The notes beneath the pieces were generated by a model. That model saw only the letters and a list, made by a program, of their open reading frames with translations, was not told the origin of the DNA and ran no database searches. A program made the translations under genes and the position numbers. Positions 1-8,218 of a DNA stretch of 64,000 bases are shown here, piece by piece. The DNA comes from Methylophaga sp. (GTDB lineage: Bacteria > Pseudomonadota > Gammaproteobacteria > Nitrosococcales > Methylophagaceae). The stretch's first letter is position 1. Every line of letters starts with the position of its first letter. The stretch lies in contig PAJP01000021.1 in assembly GCA_002706095.1 (NCBI GenBank), positions 372,001 to 436,000 of the forward strand. Reading direction: 5' to 3'.

Positions 1-344
1 CAGAAGGCGAAATTGAACTGAATGCAAAGCGTGAAAAACGCACTCTTCGGGTGGCGAATACCGGTGACAGACCGGTACAGATTGGCAGTCATTACCATTT
101 TTTTGAGGCGAATAAAGCCTTGGAATTCGATCGTGAAGCCGCATTTGGAATGCGTTTGGATATTCCTGCCGGCACAGCAGTAAGGTTTGAGCCAGGCCAG
201 GAAAAAGAATGCATTTTATGTGAGTTTGGTGGCGAAAAAGCACTGTATGGCCTTAATGGACTGACCAATGGTTTAGCTGATGATGAGGCGGTGAAACAAG
301 CGGCACTGAACAAAGCCAAGCAAGAAAATTATTTAGGAGCATAA
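1..344 (+). CDS. ureB: Urease beta subunit (5' end outside window)
   Basis: Structural beta subunit of urease, which hydrolyses urea to ammonia and carbamate in the cytoplasm. The open frame runs in from the left edge (first full codon at base 3) and about 113 codons are present. A GTG at 51 is internal, because in-frame upstream residues ([17 protein letters not shown]) match the usual UreB N-terminus. The family signature [11 protein letters not shown] is present. Only roughly the first ten residues should be missing. The stop lies 2 bp before ureC, so the two are translationally linked. ureA, ureE and ureF are not in the window and presumably lie to the left. Confidence 0.95.
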   Translation, partial: EGEIELNAKREKRTLRVANTGDRPVQIGSHYHFFEANKALEFDREAAFGMRLDIPAGTAVRFEPGQEKECILCEFGGEKALYGLNGLTNGLADDEAVKQAALNKAKQENYLGA

Positions 345-346
345 CG

Positions 347-2059
347 ATGGCAATAATGAGTCGTAAAGAATATGCAGAAATGTATGGACCAACCACCGGT
401 GATGGTATTCGCCTTGGTGATACCAATTTAATCGCTGAGGTGGAGTACGATTTCACCGTGTATGGTGATGAGTGCCTTCATGGTGGTGGTAAAACACTGC
501 GAGATGGCATGGGAATGACCTCAGGGCTGGGAAGTGAAGACGGTACATTAGATATGCTGTTATGTAATGCTCTGGTAATCGATCCTGTCATTGGCATTGT
601 GAAAGGCGATGTTGGTATTAAAGATGGCAAGATAGTGGGCATTGGTAAAGCCGGTAATCCAGCCACTATGGATGGAGTAGATCACAACTTATTAGTGGGG
701 CAATCGACCACAGTAAGAGATGCCGAAGGGCTAATTGCCACACCGGGTGGCATTGATGTGCACGTCCATTTTGATAGTGCTCAGTTATGTGACCATGCCA
801 TTGCTGCAGGCATTACCACCTTGTTCGGTGGATCGTTGGGACCTATCACCGTAGGGATTGATTGTGGCGGGGTATTTAATGTAGGAAAAATGTTACAGGC
901 GGCCGAAGATTTCCCTGTTAATTTTGGTTTTCTGGGAAGAGGTAACTCATGTAAACCTGAGTCTTTATATGAGCAGATTGAAGGCGGTTGTGTTGGTCTG
1001 AAAATCCATGAAGACTGGGGCGCCATGCCTGCTGTTATTGATACCTGTCTTAATGTCGCTGATGAACTGGACTTTCAGGTTCAAATCCACACCGATACCT
1101 TGAATGAAAGTGGCTTTTTAGAAAATACATTGGCGTCTATTAAAGGGCGAACTATCCATATGTATCACACTGAAGGCGCTGGCGGAGGTCATGCTCCGGA
1201 TATTATTTCTGTTGCAGGTGAGGCCAATTGTTTGCCTTCATCAACTAACCCAACAAATCCGTTTACCCGTAATACGTTTGATGAACATCTGGATATGACT
1301 ATGGTCTGCCATCATCTTAGCCCGGCTATTCCAGAGGATGTCGCCTTTGCCGAAAGTCGGATTCGTGCTCAAACCATTGCTGCTGAAGATATTCTGCATG
1401 ACATTGGCGCCATCTCCATGCTCGGGTCAGATAGTCAGGGAATGGGACGTATTAATGAAGTGATAACCCGAACCTGGCAATTAGCCAGCAAAATGAAAGA
1501 TCAACGCGGCAGGCTGGAGACAGAAAAATCACGTATTGGTGATAACGAACGCATCAAACGCTATATCGCTAAATATACGATTAATGCAGCGAAAAGCTTT
1601 GGTGTGGCTGAGCATATTGGCTCATTGGAACCAGGCAAAATGGCGGATGTTGTTCTTTGGCGACCAGCCATGTTTGGGGTTAAACCTGAAATCATCGTGA
1701 AAGGTGGTTTTATTGCTTATGGTGCAATGGGTGACAGTGCGGCGTCATTAATGACCTGTGAACCAATCATAATGCGTCCTCAATGGGGTGCTTTTGGTGT
1801 TGCCAAACAAAAACTGAGTGCTAATTTTGTGAATCCATTGGCGATTGAAAAAGGATTAGCTGAGAAGCTGGAGTTGAAAAAAACCTTACTGCCGGCCACG
1901 GGGACTCGAAATCTCACCAAAAAAGACATGTTACATAACGATGCCTGTCCTGAGATGTCTGTTGACCCACAGACTTTTGATGTTCATATCAATGGTGAGC
2001 TGGCTTATTGCGAACCCTCTAGCGAACTTCCACTAACACAAAGGTATATCCTGCGATGA
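347..2059 (+). CDS. ureC: Urease alpha (catalytic) subunit, divergent type
   Basis: Catalytic subunit of the dinuclear nickel urease, 570 residues as is normal. All expected metal ligands and catalytic residues can be read: His139 and His141 (HVH), the carbamylated Lys219 in LKIHEDW, His221, His248, His274 (HTEGAGGGH), the flap pair Cys321-His322 and Asp362. The start is ATG 347, 8 nt after AGGAG. Two segments differ from ordinary bacterial ureases. The loop usually reading GGGTGPA...TTCTPGP is [17 protein letters not shown] (161-177), and DSQAMGR is DSQGMGR. Function as urease is well supported by the ligands and neighbours; the subtype is unusual. Confidence 0.96.
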   Translation: MAIMSRKEYAEMYGPTTGDGIRLGDTNLIAEVEYDFTVYGDECLHGGGKTLRDGMGMTSGLGSEDGTLDMLLCNALVIDPVIGIVKGDVGIKDGKIVGIGKAGNPATMDGVDHNLLVGQSTTVRDAEGLIATPGGIDVHVHFDSAQLCDHAIAAGITTLFGGSLGPITVGIDCGGVFNVGKMLQAAEDFPVNFGFLGRGNSCKPESLYEQIEGGCVGLKIHEDWGAMPAVIDTCLNVADELDFQVQIHTDTLNESGFLENTLASIKGRTIHMYHTEGAGGGHAPDIISVAGEANCLPSSTNPTNPFTRNTFDEHLDMTMVCHHLSPAIPEDVAFAESRIRAQTIAAEDILHDIGAISMLGSDSQGMGRINEVITRTWQLASKMKDQRGRLETEKSRIGDNERIKRYIAKYTINAAKSFGVAEHIGSLEPGKMADVVLWRPAMFGVKPEIIVKGGFIAYGAMGDSAASLMTCEPIIMRPQWGAFGVAKQKLSANFVNPLAIEKGLAEKLELKKTLLPATGTRNLTKKDMLHNDACPEMSVDPQTFDVHINGELAYCEPSSELPLTQRYILR

Positions 2060-2703
2060 ACACATCTTTTGACTTAAATTCATTAGCCGGGCCAGCCAGA
2101 GTTGGTATTGGTGGTCCGGTTGGTTCTGGTAAAACAGCGTTAATTGAAAAGCTTATTCCAGCATTTCAGCAACGGCAGATTGAAATTGGCATTATTACCA
2201 ATGATCTGGTGACCAAAGAAGATGCTGAGAGATTGAGAAAAAGTGGTTTGATCGATCCTGAACGGGTCATGGCTGTTGAAGCCGGGGCTTGTCCTCACAC
2301 GGTCATTCGGGAAGATCCGACGTTAAATATAGAAGCCTCTGAACAGATGACCATTAACTTTCCTGAGATTGAATTAATTCTGATTGAAAGTGGAGGAGAT
2401 AATCTGGCTTCTACTTTCTCTTTGGATCTGGTTGATCAATGGATGTTTGTGATTGATGTCGCTGGTGGTGATGATATACCGCGTAAAAAAGGGCCTGGCG
2501 TTTTACAAAGCGATCTCTTGATTATTAATAAAAAAGATCTGACGCCCTATGTCGGTGTCGATTTTGACGCTATGTATTCTGAAGCAAAAAATGTTCGTGA
2601 AAACAGACCCGTTGTGGCGATTAATAGTCGCTCAGGAGAGGGCGTTGAACAAGTGGTTGATTACATCGTTTCCAGTTTATTGTTTAATAAAGCAACGTCA
2701 TAG
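2056..2703 (+). CDS. ureG: Urease accessory GTPase UreG
   Basis: SIMIBI-class GTPase that delivers nickel to apo-urease together with UreD and UreF. The P-loop GGPVGSGKT is at residues 19-27. The metal-binding CPH motif is at 79-81, within [11 protein letters not shown] rather than the common GGCPHTAIRED. ESGGDNL and the guanine-specificity motif NKKDL follow. The length of 215 residues is typical. Its ATG overlaps the ureC stop (ATGA), indicating translational coupling. Confidence 0.96.
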   Translation: MNTSFDLNSLAGPARVGIGGPVGSGKTALIEKLIPAFQQRQIEIGIITNDLVTKEDAERLRKSGLIDPERVMAVEAGACPHTVIREDPTLNIEASEQMTINFPEIELILIESGGDNLASTFSLDLVDQWMFVIDVAGGDDIPRKKGPGVLQSDLLIINKKDLTPYVGVDFDAMYSEAKNVRENRPVVAINSRSGEGVEQVVDYIVSSLLFNKATS

Positions 2704-2711
2704 GTAGACAC

Positions 2712-3626
2712 ATGCGAAGCGAAGATTTTTCACCTTTCGATAATCCTGCTGTCACGCCGATGGGTATCAATACGATGCAATCACGTAAGGCGCGTGCAGA
2801 ACTCAGATTTACAAAAAATACGTCAGGTAACACCTTTATTTCTCATCAGCATGCGGAACATCCTTTCCATATCACCCGGCCTTATCATTACGAACGAGAT
2901 CCGGAGGGTATGGTGACACTGTATCTGCAGTCATCCTCTGGTGGTATTTATCGAGGTGATGATTTAAGTATGGATGTGCTTTTGGAAGAACAGGCACAGC
3001 TTCACCTGACAACACAAGCCAGTACGATTGTGCATAACACGCGAGGTATTAAAGCAAGGCAGTCTGTTGATCTGGTATTAGGAAAAGGCAGTTATTGTGA
3101 GTACATTCCTGATCCCACGGTGTTATTTAGTGGTGCCGCTTTTTGCTCAAATATTCAGATTAAATTAGGAGAAGGTTCAAAAATTTTGTTTACCGATAGT
3201 TTTATGTGGCATGACCCCAGTTACAAACTCGTCACCGAACAGGGGGAACATGCTTTTGCTGGTTATGATGGCAATATAAAAGTTGTCGATCAGCATATGA
3301 ATCTATTAGTTCTGGAGCGATTCCGACTGGAAGGAAAAGACGTACTCCAGCATAACTGCGCTATTCACGATTCTTTTCGTGCACAAGGTTCACTTTTTAT
3401 CATTGACCAGTCGCCGTCATTAAATTGTGTTCTTGGAGCGATACGGGAAGGCTTATCGCATTTTAATGATATCTATGCTGGTGCTTCAGAGTTACCTAAT
3501 AATAGCGGCATTATTATTCGTTTTTTGGCGAAAGATGGTATCGCTCTTCAAAAAGCATTGAATATGAGTTGGTCCATTTCGCGAGAGCAGTTAACCGGTA
3601 CTATTCCTAAGTTAAGACGCAAATAG
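2712..3626 (+). CDS. ureD: Urease accessory protein UreD (UreH)
   Basis: Urease maturation scaffold that binds apo-urease and, with UreF and UreG, forms the nickel-delivery complex. The 304 residues contain the family blocks LYLQSSSGGIYRGDD, LTTQASTIVH, YCEYIPDPTVLFSGA and FTDSFMWH. It begins 8 bp after ureG and is the last gene of the operon seen here. The order ureB-C-G-D, with no ureE or ureF downstream, implies those two lie upstream of the window. Confidence 0.93.
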   Translation: MRSEDFSPFDNPAVTPMGINTMQSRKARAELRFTKNTSGNTFISHQHAEHPFHITRPYHYERDPEGMVTLYLQSSSGGIYRGDDLSMDVLLEEQAQLHLTTQASTIVHNTRGIKARQSVDLVLGKGSYCEYIPDPTVLFSGAAFCSNIQIKLGEGSKILFTDSFMWHDPSYKLVTEQGEHAFAGYDGNIKVVDQHMNLLVLERFRLEGKDVLQHNCAIHDSFRAQGSLFIIDQSPSLNCVLGAIREGLSHFNDIYAGASELPNNSGIIIRFLAKDGIALQKALNMSWSISREQLTGTIPKLRRK

Positions 3627-3657
3627 CTTTTAGTATTGATCCTTGTCATATCAATAC

Positions 3658-3696
3658 GATGCTGGCGTTTTGCCTGGCGAGCATCATTTTCAGGCA
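3658..3696 (+). terminator. Possible weak terminator after ureD
   Basis: GATGCT (3658-3663) pairs with AGCATC (3680-3685), followed by ATTTTC. An alternative pairing is TGCCTG (3671-3676) with CAGGCA (3691-3696). No long T-tract follows, so this is a weak or Rho-assisted stop at best. Confidence 0.3.
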
Positions 3697-3752
3697 AGAA
3701 AAATACGGGGTATAGTCTTATTACGGATAGATGGATGATGATGTGAGGCTCT

Positions 3753-6467
3753 ATGAAGATGAGTTCATCAAAAAGTAGCGTTACAGCATGGCATACCTTG
3801 AGTGTCGATTCTTCATTTGAAACATTAAATACTTCAGCAGCAGGACTGGATTCGCAGGAGGCGGGTGAGAGGCTTTTTCATTACGGCAAAAACAGTCTGC
3901 CAACAGCAAAAAAACGCAGTGCTGTTATCCGATTTCTCAGTCATTTTCATAATATTCTTATCTATGTATTGCTGGGGTCTGCAGTTGTTACTGCCGCTCT
4001 TGCCCATTGGATTGATACCGGTGTCATCCTGGCCGTTGTTATGGCTAATGCGATTATTGGCTTTATTCAGGAGGGTAAAGCCGAATCAGCTATGGGGGCG
4101 ATCCAACAAATGCTGGCACCGGTTGCCCATGTTATTCGTGGTGCTGAACGAGTCAGTATTGAGGGTGAAGAGCTGGTTCCGGGTGATATTGTCTTGATTG
4201 AAGCAGGCGATAAAGTCCCTGCGGACTTACGCTTATTTGATGCCCATGGCTTATCTATACAAGAGTCAATTCTGACAGGTGAATCTGTAGCGGTAGAAAA
4301 ACTGACCCGTTCAGTTGAAGAGCAAGCAGCGCTCGGTGACCGAAGTTGTATGGCCTTTTCTGGAACACTGGTGGCTTCTGGACAGGGGAAAGGCATTGTT
4401 GTTGCTACTGGTGAAAATACTGAGATTGGTCGTATCAGTAGTTTGCTTTCAGAGGTAGAGACGTTAACAACGCCGCTCATCAGGCAGATGAATGTGTTTG
4501 CTAAATGGTTAACGCTGATTATTCTGGTACTCGCCTCACTACTGCTGGTTTTTGGTTATCTCTTTACTCAGCATGATCTTGCTGTGATGTTTATGTCCGT
4601 TGTGGGGTTGTCTGTAGCGGCTATTCCGGAAGGTCTCCCAGCGGTGTTGACAATTACGTTGGCCATTGGCGTTCAGGCTATGGCCAGACGTCAGGCCATA
4701 GTTCGTCGCTTACCCGCGATTGAAACATTAGGTTCGGTGTCTGTGATTTGTTCTGATAAAACCGGCACATTGACTCGAAATGAAATGATGGTGGCCACGG
4801 TTGTGACTTCTCAGCACGCGTTTAGTTTAGAGGGTGAGGGCTATAATCCTGAAGGTGATTTGAAGTTAAATGAACGGTGTATTTCACCAACAGAGCATAG
4901 TGTATTAGAAGAAATGGCACGTGCGGCCGCGCTGTGTAATGACGCTGCGCTAGTAGAAAAGTCGGGCGTCTGGTATAGCGAAGGTGATCCCATGGAAGGC
5001 GCTTTATTGTCTTTTGCTGGCAAAATGAATCTCGATGTCAGGCTGGAAAAATCCGTATGGAAACGAAGTGATGCGATCCCATTTGATGCCCGCCACCGTT
5101 TCATGGCAACGCTAAGTCATGACCATCAACATCATGCCTGTATTTTTGTTAAAGGTGCGCCGGAGCGCTTATTAGAAATGTGTGGTAGCCAGCGCAGCAA
5201 TGATGGCAAAGTCGAACCACTAGATATGTCCCATTGGCAGCAACAAATGCTGACTATTGCAGCAAAAGGCCAACGCGTGCTGGCGTTTGCCATTAAACCG
5301 GTTAAGACTGACTATACTGTTTTGGAGCAGGATGATCTAAACGAGTCGCTGATTATGTTAGGACTGGTCGGCATGATTGATCCTCCTAGATCGGAAGCCA
5401 TAAGCGCTGTGGCTGAGTGTCACCAGGCGGGTATTCGAGTGAAAATGATTACGGGCGATCATGCCGAAACCGCTGCTGCAATAGGTAAACAAATTGGCCT
5501 TAAGAATTCAGATAAAGTGCTGTCAGGACGAGATATTGATGGCATGGATGAGCAGCAGTTAAAAGCCAATGTGATTGATTGCGATATTTTTGCCCGTACC
5601 AGTCCTGAACATAAATTAAGACTTGTTACAGCGATGCAAGCTCATGAATTGACTGTCGCCATGACTGGTGATGGTGTGAATGATGCCCCTGCACTTAAAC
5701 GTGCAGATGCCGGTATTGCCATGGGCCTAAAAGGTTCTGAAGCAGCAAAAGAAGCGGCTGAACTGGTACTGGCAGACGATAATTTTGCCACCATTGTGTC
5801 AGCGGTCCGTGAAGGGCGAACGGTCTATGACAACTTGAAAAAGATCATCAGCTGGACTTTACCCACTAATGCCGGTGAAGCCATGACGATCATTGTCGCT
5901 TTGCTGTTTGGTATGACTTTGCCTATTACACCGGTTCAGATTCTCTGGATTAATCTGATCACAGCAGTGACTTTAGGTATTGCTCTGGCTTTTGAACCGA
6001 CAGAAGAAAATACTATGCGCCGACCTCCACGCTCACGAAATGAGTCATTATTAAGCACCGAGTTGTTGTGGCATATTGTCTTGGTCTCTTTGCTTTTCTT
6101 GGGTGGTGTTTACGGGATTTATCACTATGCTATCAGTCAGGGATATTCGGTTGAACTGGCCCGAACACTGGCCGTCAATACGCTAGTTGTAATGGAAATT
6201 TTCCACTTGTTTTTTATTCGGAATATTCACGGTACATCGATCACCTGGAAAGCTATCTGTGGCACAAAAGTCATTTGGCGAGTGGTTTTTGTGATTAGTT
6301 GTGCCCAGTTTGCTATTACCTATCATCCGTGGCTTCAGACTATTTTTGGTACCGAAAGCATTCCTTTTTGGGATGGCGTTCTGGTGATCGGTATTGGTGT
6401 GATGTTATTTATCATGATTGAAATGGAAAAGCAGCTGCGTCTTTTTGTGCGACGTGCCAGAGTATAA
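3753..6467 (+). CDS. P2-type cation-transporting ATPase
   Basis: Integral-membrane P-type ATPase, 904 residues, with an N-terminal cation-ATPase domain, TGES (175-178), the phosphorylated Asp335 in DKTGTLT, the hinge GDGVNDAP (639-646) and a C-terminal helix bundle. The M4 motif PEGLP (292-296) and an M5 NAGE stretch resemble SERCA-type calcium pumps. In M6, however, the sequence from Asn734 reads NLITAVTLG, where SERCA has NLVTDG, so the Asp that coordinates both calcium ions is absent. Ion specificity therefore cannot be read. The gene stands alone between the urease operon and an unknown gene. Confidence 0.9.
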   Translation: MKMSSSKSSVTAWHTLSVDSSFETLNTSAAGLDSQEAGERLFHYGKNSLPTAKKRSAVIRFLSHFHNILIYVLLGSAVVTAALAHWIDTGVILAVVMANAIIGFIQEGKAESAMGAIQQMLAPVAHVIRGAERVSIEGEELVPGDIVLIEAGDKVPADLRLFDAHGLSIQESILTGESVAVEKLTRSVEEQAALGDRSCMAFSGTLVASGQGKGIVVATGENTEIGRISSLLSEVETLTTPLIRQMNVFAKWLTLIILVLASLLLVFGYLFTQHDLAVMFMSVVGLSVAAIPEGLPAVLTITLAIGVQAMARRQAIVRRLPAIETLGSVSVICSDKTGTLTRNEMMVATVVTSQHAFSLEGEGYNPEGDLKLNERCISPTEHSVLEEMARAAALCNDAALVEKSGVWYSEGDPMEGALLSFAGKMNLDVRLEKSVWKRSDAIPFDARHRFMATLSHDHQHHACIFVKGAPERLLEMCGSQRSNDGKVEPLDMSHWQQQMLTIAAKGQRVLAFAIKPVKTDYTVLEQDDLNESLIMLGLVGMIDPPRSEAISAVAECHQAGIRVKMITGDHAETAAAIGKQIGLKNSDKVLSGRDIDGMDEQQLKANVIDCDIFARTSPEHKLRLVTAMQAHELTVAMTGDGVNDAPALKRADAGIAMGLKGSEAAKEAAELVLADDNFATIVSAVREGRTVYDNLKKIISWTLPTNAGEAMTIIVALLFGMTLPITPVQILWINLITAVTLGIALAFEPTEENTMRRPPRSRNESLLSTELLWHIVLVSLLFLGGVYGIYHYAISQGYSVELARTLAVNTLVVMEIFHLFFIRNIHGTSITWKAICGTKVIWRVVFVISCAQFAITYHPWLQTIFGTESIPFWDGVLVIGIGVMLFIMIEMEKQLRLFVRRARV

Positions 6468-6514
6468 GTGAGTATGCGTGCTAATTAATTAAAGTGGAAG
6501 TTCAAGAGAAATCA

Positions 6515-6856
6515 ATGTGTGGAGCAACGAATAAAAAGAAAACCGTTCTTCGAGACGAACGAGACAGGCGCGGGCTGCGGTTTCTGAGTGCTGAAACTCT
6601 GCACAATGGCGATCTGGTTTTTGAAGGACAAGATATAGGGCCTGTTGTTAAAGAGTTTTTTGGCTCCTCCGAGTATGAATGGCGATGGACTATAAAAGCT
6701 GAGCATGTGCCGATCATACAAAAAGCACTAGGTGAGGATGGATATATCATCAACTTGATTGAAACGCATTTTAACGATGAAAAATCAGCCGGTCTGTTGT
6801 CTTTTTTGGAAGAGCATAATATTCCTTATGAATCCTGGCATCGATATGGCGATTAG
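6515..6856 (+). CDS. Hypothetical protein, 113 residues
   Basis: Not recognised. A small soluble, charged protein with no signal peptide or membrane segment, beginning MCGATNKKK. ATG 6515 is chosen because AAGAGA lies 5 nt upstream. A GTG at 6494 would add seven residues but has no ribosome binding site. It follows the P-type ATPase by 47 bp in the same direction and could be co-transcribed, but nothing in its sequence ties it to transport. Confidence 0.65.
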   Translation: MCGATNKKKTVLRDERDRRGLRFLSAETLHNGDLVFEGQDIGPVVKEFFGSSEYEWRWTIKAEHVPIIQKALGEDGYIINLIETHFNDEKSAGLLSFLEEHNIPYESWHRYGD

Positions 6857-6893
6857 CTTTTATAACGTCTGAATTTCATTCGCTCGATTTTAT

Positions 6894-7514
6894 CTATCGC
6901 TGCTCTAGTAAAGGTTCTAACTCAGGAAAAACAGTGTTTAGAATGACAGGCTGACCGTCCTTATTGGGATGCAAGCCATCAGCCTGCATCAAAGCTTTGT
7001 TAAGGGCGACACCTTTCAGCATAAAGGGCACATAAGCCAGTTGATATTCTTCGGCTAATTCTTTGTATAAATTAAAAAACATTTCTGTGTAGCGTTTGCC
7101 GTAGTTTTGTGGAATCTGGTTGCCCAACAGTAGCACTTTGGCATCAGTCTCATGTGCCGCTTTTATCATGGTTTCAAGATTGCTCTTGGTTTGAGTTAGT
7201 GGATAACCACGTAAAGCATCATTGGCACCCAGTTCTAAAATAATCCAACTCGGTTTGTGTTCTGACAGCAGTTGTTTAAAACGGGATAAACCGCCTTGGG
7301 TGGTTTCACCACTGACACTGGCATTGACGACCTTAATCTCTGGATTCGATTCAGATAATTGATTTTCCAGTAAACTAACCCAACCTAATTCTGGTCGTAG
7401 GTTGTAGGCAGCACTCAGGCTGTCTCCCATAACTAGCAATGTCGATGCTGAAGCAAGGTTACTCACCAATAAACTGATGAGTAATACGAGCCAATATTGT
7501 CTTTTAAAAAACAT
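6894..7514 (-). CDS. tesA: TesA-type SGNH esterase / acyl-CoA thioesterase I / lysophospholipase L1
   Basis: Secreted GDSL/SGNH hydrolase acting on thioesters, esters and lysophospholipids in the periplasm. The signal peptide covers residues 1 to about 23 (cut near LASA-S). The nucleophile is Ser32 in GDSLS, followed by the block with ELGANDALRG (Asn oxyanion) and Asp179/His182 in DGLHPN. ATG 7514 is preferred because GAAGG lies 5 nt upstream; an in-frame TTG at 7526 has no such support. The gene is divergent from ybbA with only 23 bp between start codons, the same synteny as E. coli tesA-ybbAP. Confidence 0.92.
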   Translation of the reverse strand: MFFKRQYWLVLLISLLVSNLASASTLLVMGDSLSAAYNLRPELGWVSLLENQLSESNPEIKVVNASVSGETTQGGLSRFKQLLSEHKPSWIILELGANDALRGYPLTQTKSNLETMIKAAHETDAKVLLLGNQIPQNYGKRYTEMFFNLYKELAEEYQLAYVPFMLKGVALNKALMQADGLHPNKDGQPVILNTVFPELEPLLEQR

Positions 7515-7537
7515 ACAAACCTTCAAGAGTGAAAAAC

Positions 7538-8218
7538 ATGGCAGTTACAACTGCAATCAAAGTAAGCAATTTAACCCATACGGTCTCGGCGAATACAGGC
7601 GATTTGACCATTTTGAAAGGAATTAGTTTAGATATTCAGGAAGGTGAGTCTGTCGCCATAGTGGGGGCGTCTGGATCCGGTAAGTCGACCTTACTGGGCT
7701 TACTGGCAGGTCTAGATGTGAATACATCGGGTGAGATTTATCTTTATGATCATGCTTTCTCAGCCATGGATGAAGAACAACGAGCCTTACTTCGTGGGCA
7801 ATATGTTGGCTTTATCTTCCAATCGTTCCACTTGTTACCGAGTTTGCAGGCGGTTGAAAATGTGATGTTACCAGCGGAGTTAAAAGGCGATAAAGACGCT
7901 CGTCAAAAGGCAGAAACCTTATTGGAAAAAGTAGGGCTATCGCATCGTTTAACGCACTACCCAAACCAGTTATCCGGTGGTGAGCAACAACGTGTTGCCA
8001 TTGCCAGAGCTTTTGCATCCAGCCCGAAAATTCTGTTTGCCGATGAACCTACCGGCAATTTGGATGAGGGTAATGGTCGCATTATTATCGAGCAGCTTTT
8101 TGAGATGAATAAAGAGCAGGGTACGACACTGGTGATGGTGACGCACGATAACCATCTGGCAGAAAAATGTGATCGTCAACTCGTGATGTCTGCGGGTCAG
8201 CTGGTGGAAAAAAACTAA
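7538..8218 (+). CDS. ybbA: ABC transporter ATP-binding protein YbbA
   Basis: ATPase of the LolD/MacB-like ABC3 family, partner of the YbbP permease. Walker A is GASGSGKS (43-50). The signature is LSGGEQQRVAIARA and Walker B is ILFADEPTGNLD. ATG 7538 is taken over the in-frame GTG at 7529 because AAGAG lies 8 nt upstream of the ATG. The stop overlaps the ybbP start by one base (TAATG). The pair probably moves or extracts a lipid-like or envelope substrate; the true substrate is unknown. Confidence 0.92.
   Translation: MAVTTAIKVSNLTHTVSANTGDLTILKGISLDIQEGESVAIVGASGSGKSTLLGLLAGLDVNTSGEIYLYDHAFSAMDEEQRALLRGQYVGFIFQSFHLLPSLQAVENVMLPAELKGDKDARQKAETLLEKVGLSHRLTHYPNQLSGGEQQRVAIARAFASSPKILFADEPTGNLDEGNGRIIIEQLFEMNKEQGTTLVMVTHDNHLAEKCDRQLVMSAGQLVEKN

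Noticed and set aside
4067-4480. Long antisense open frames opposite real genes (also around 9126, 15878-independent cases, 40353 and 52150)
   Set aside because: They lie wholly within strongly conserved genes, have no ribosome binding site and their translations resemble no protein family.
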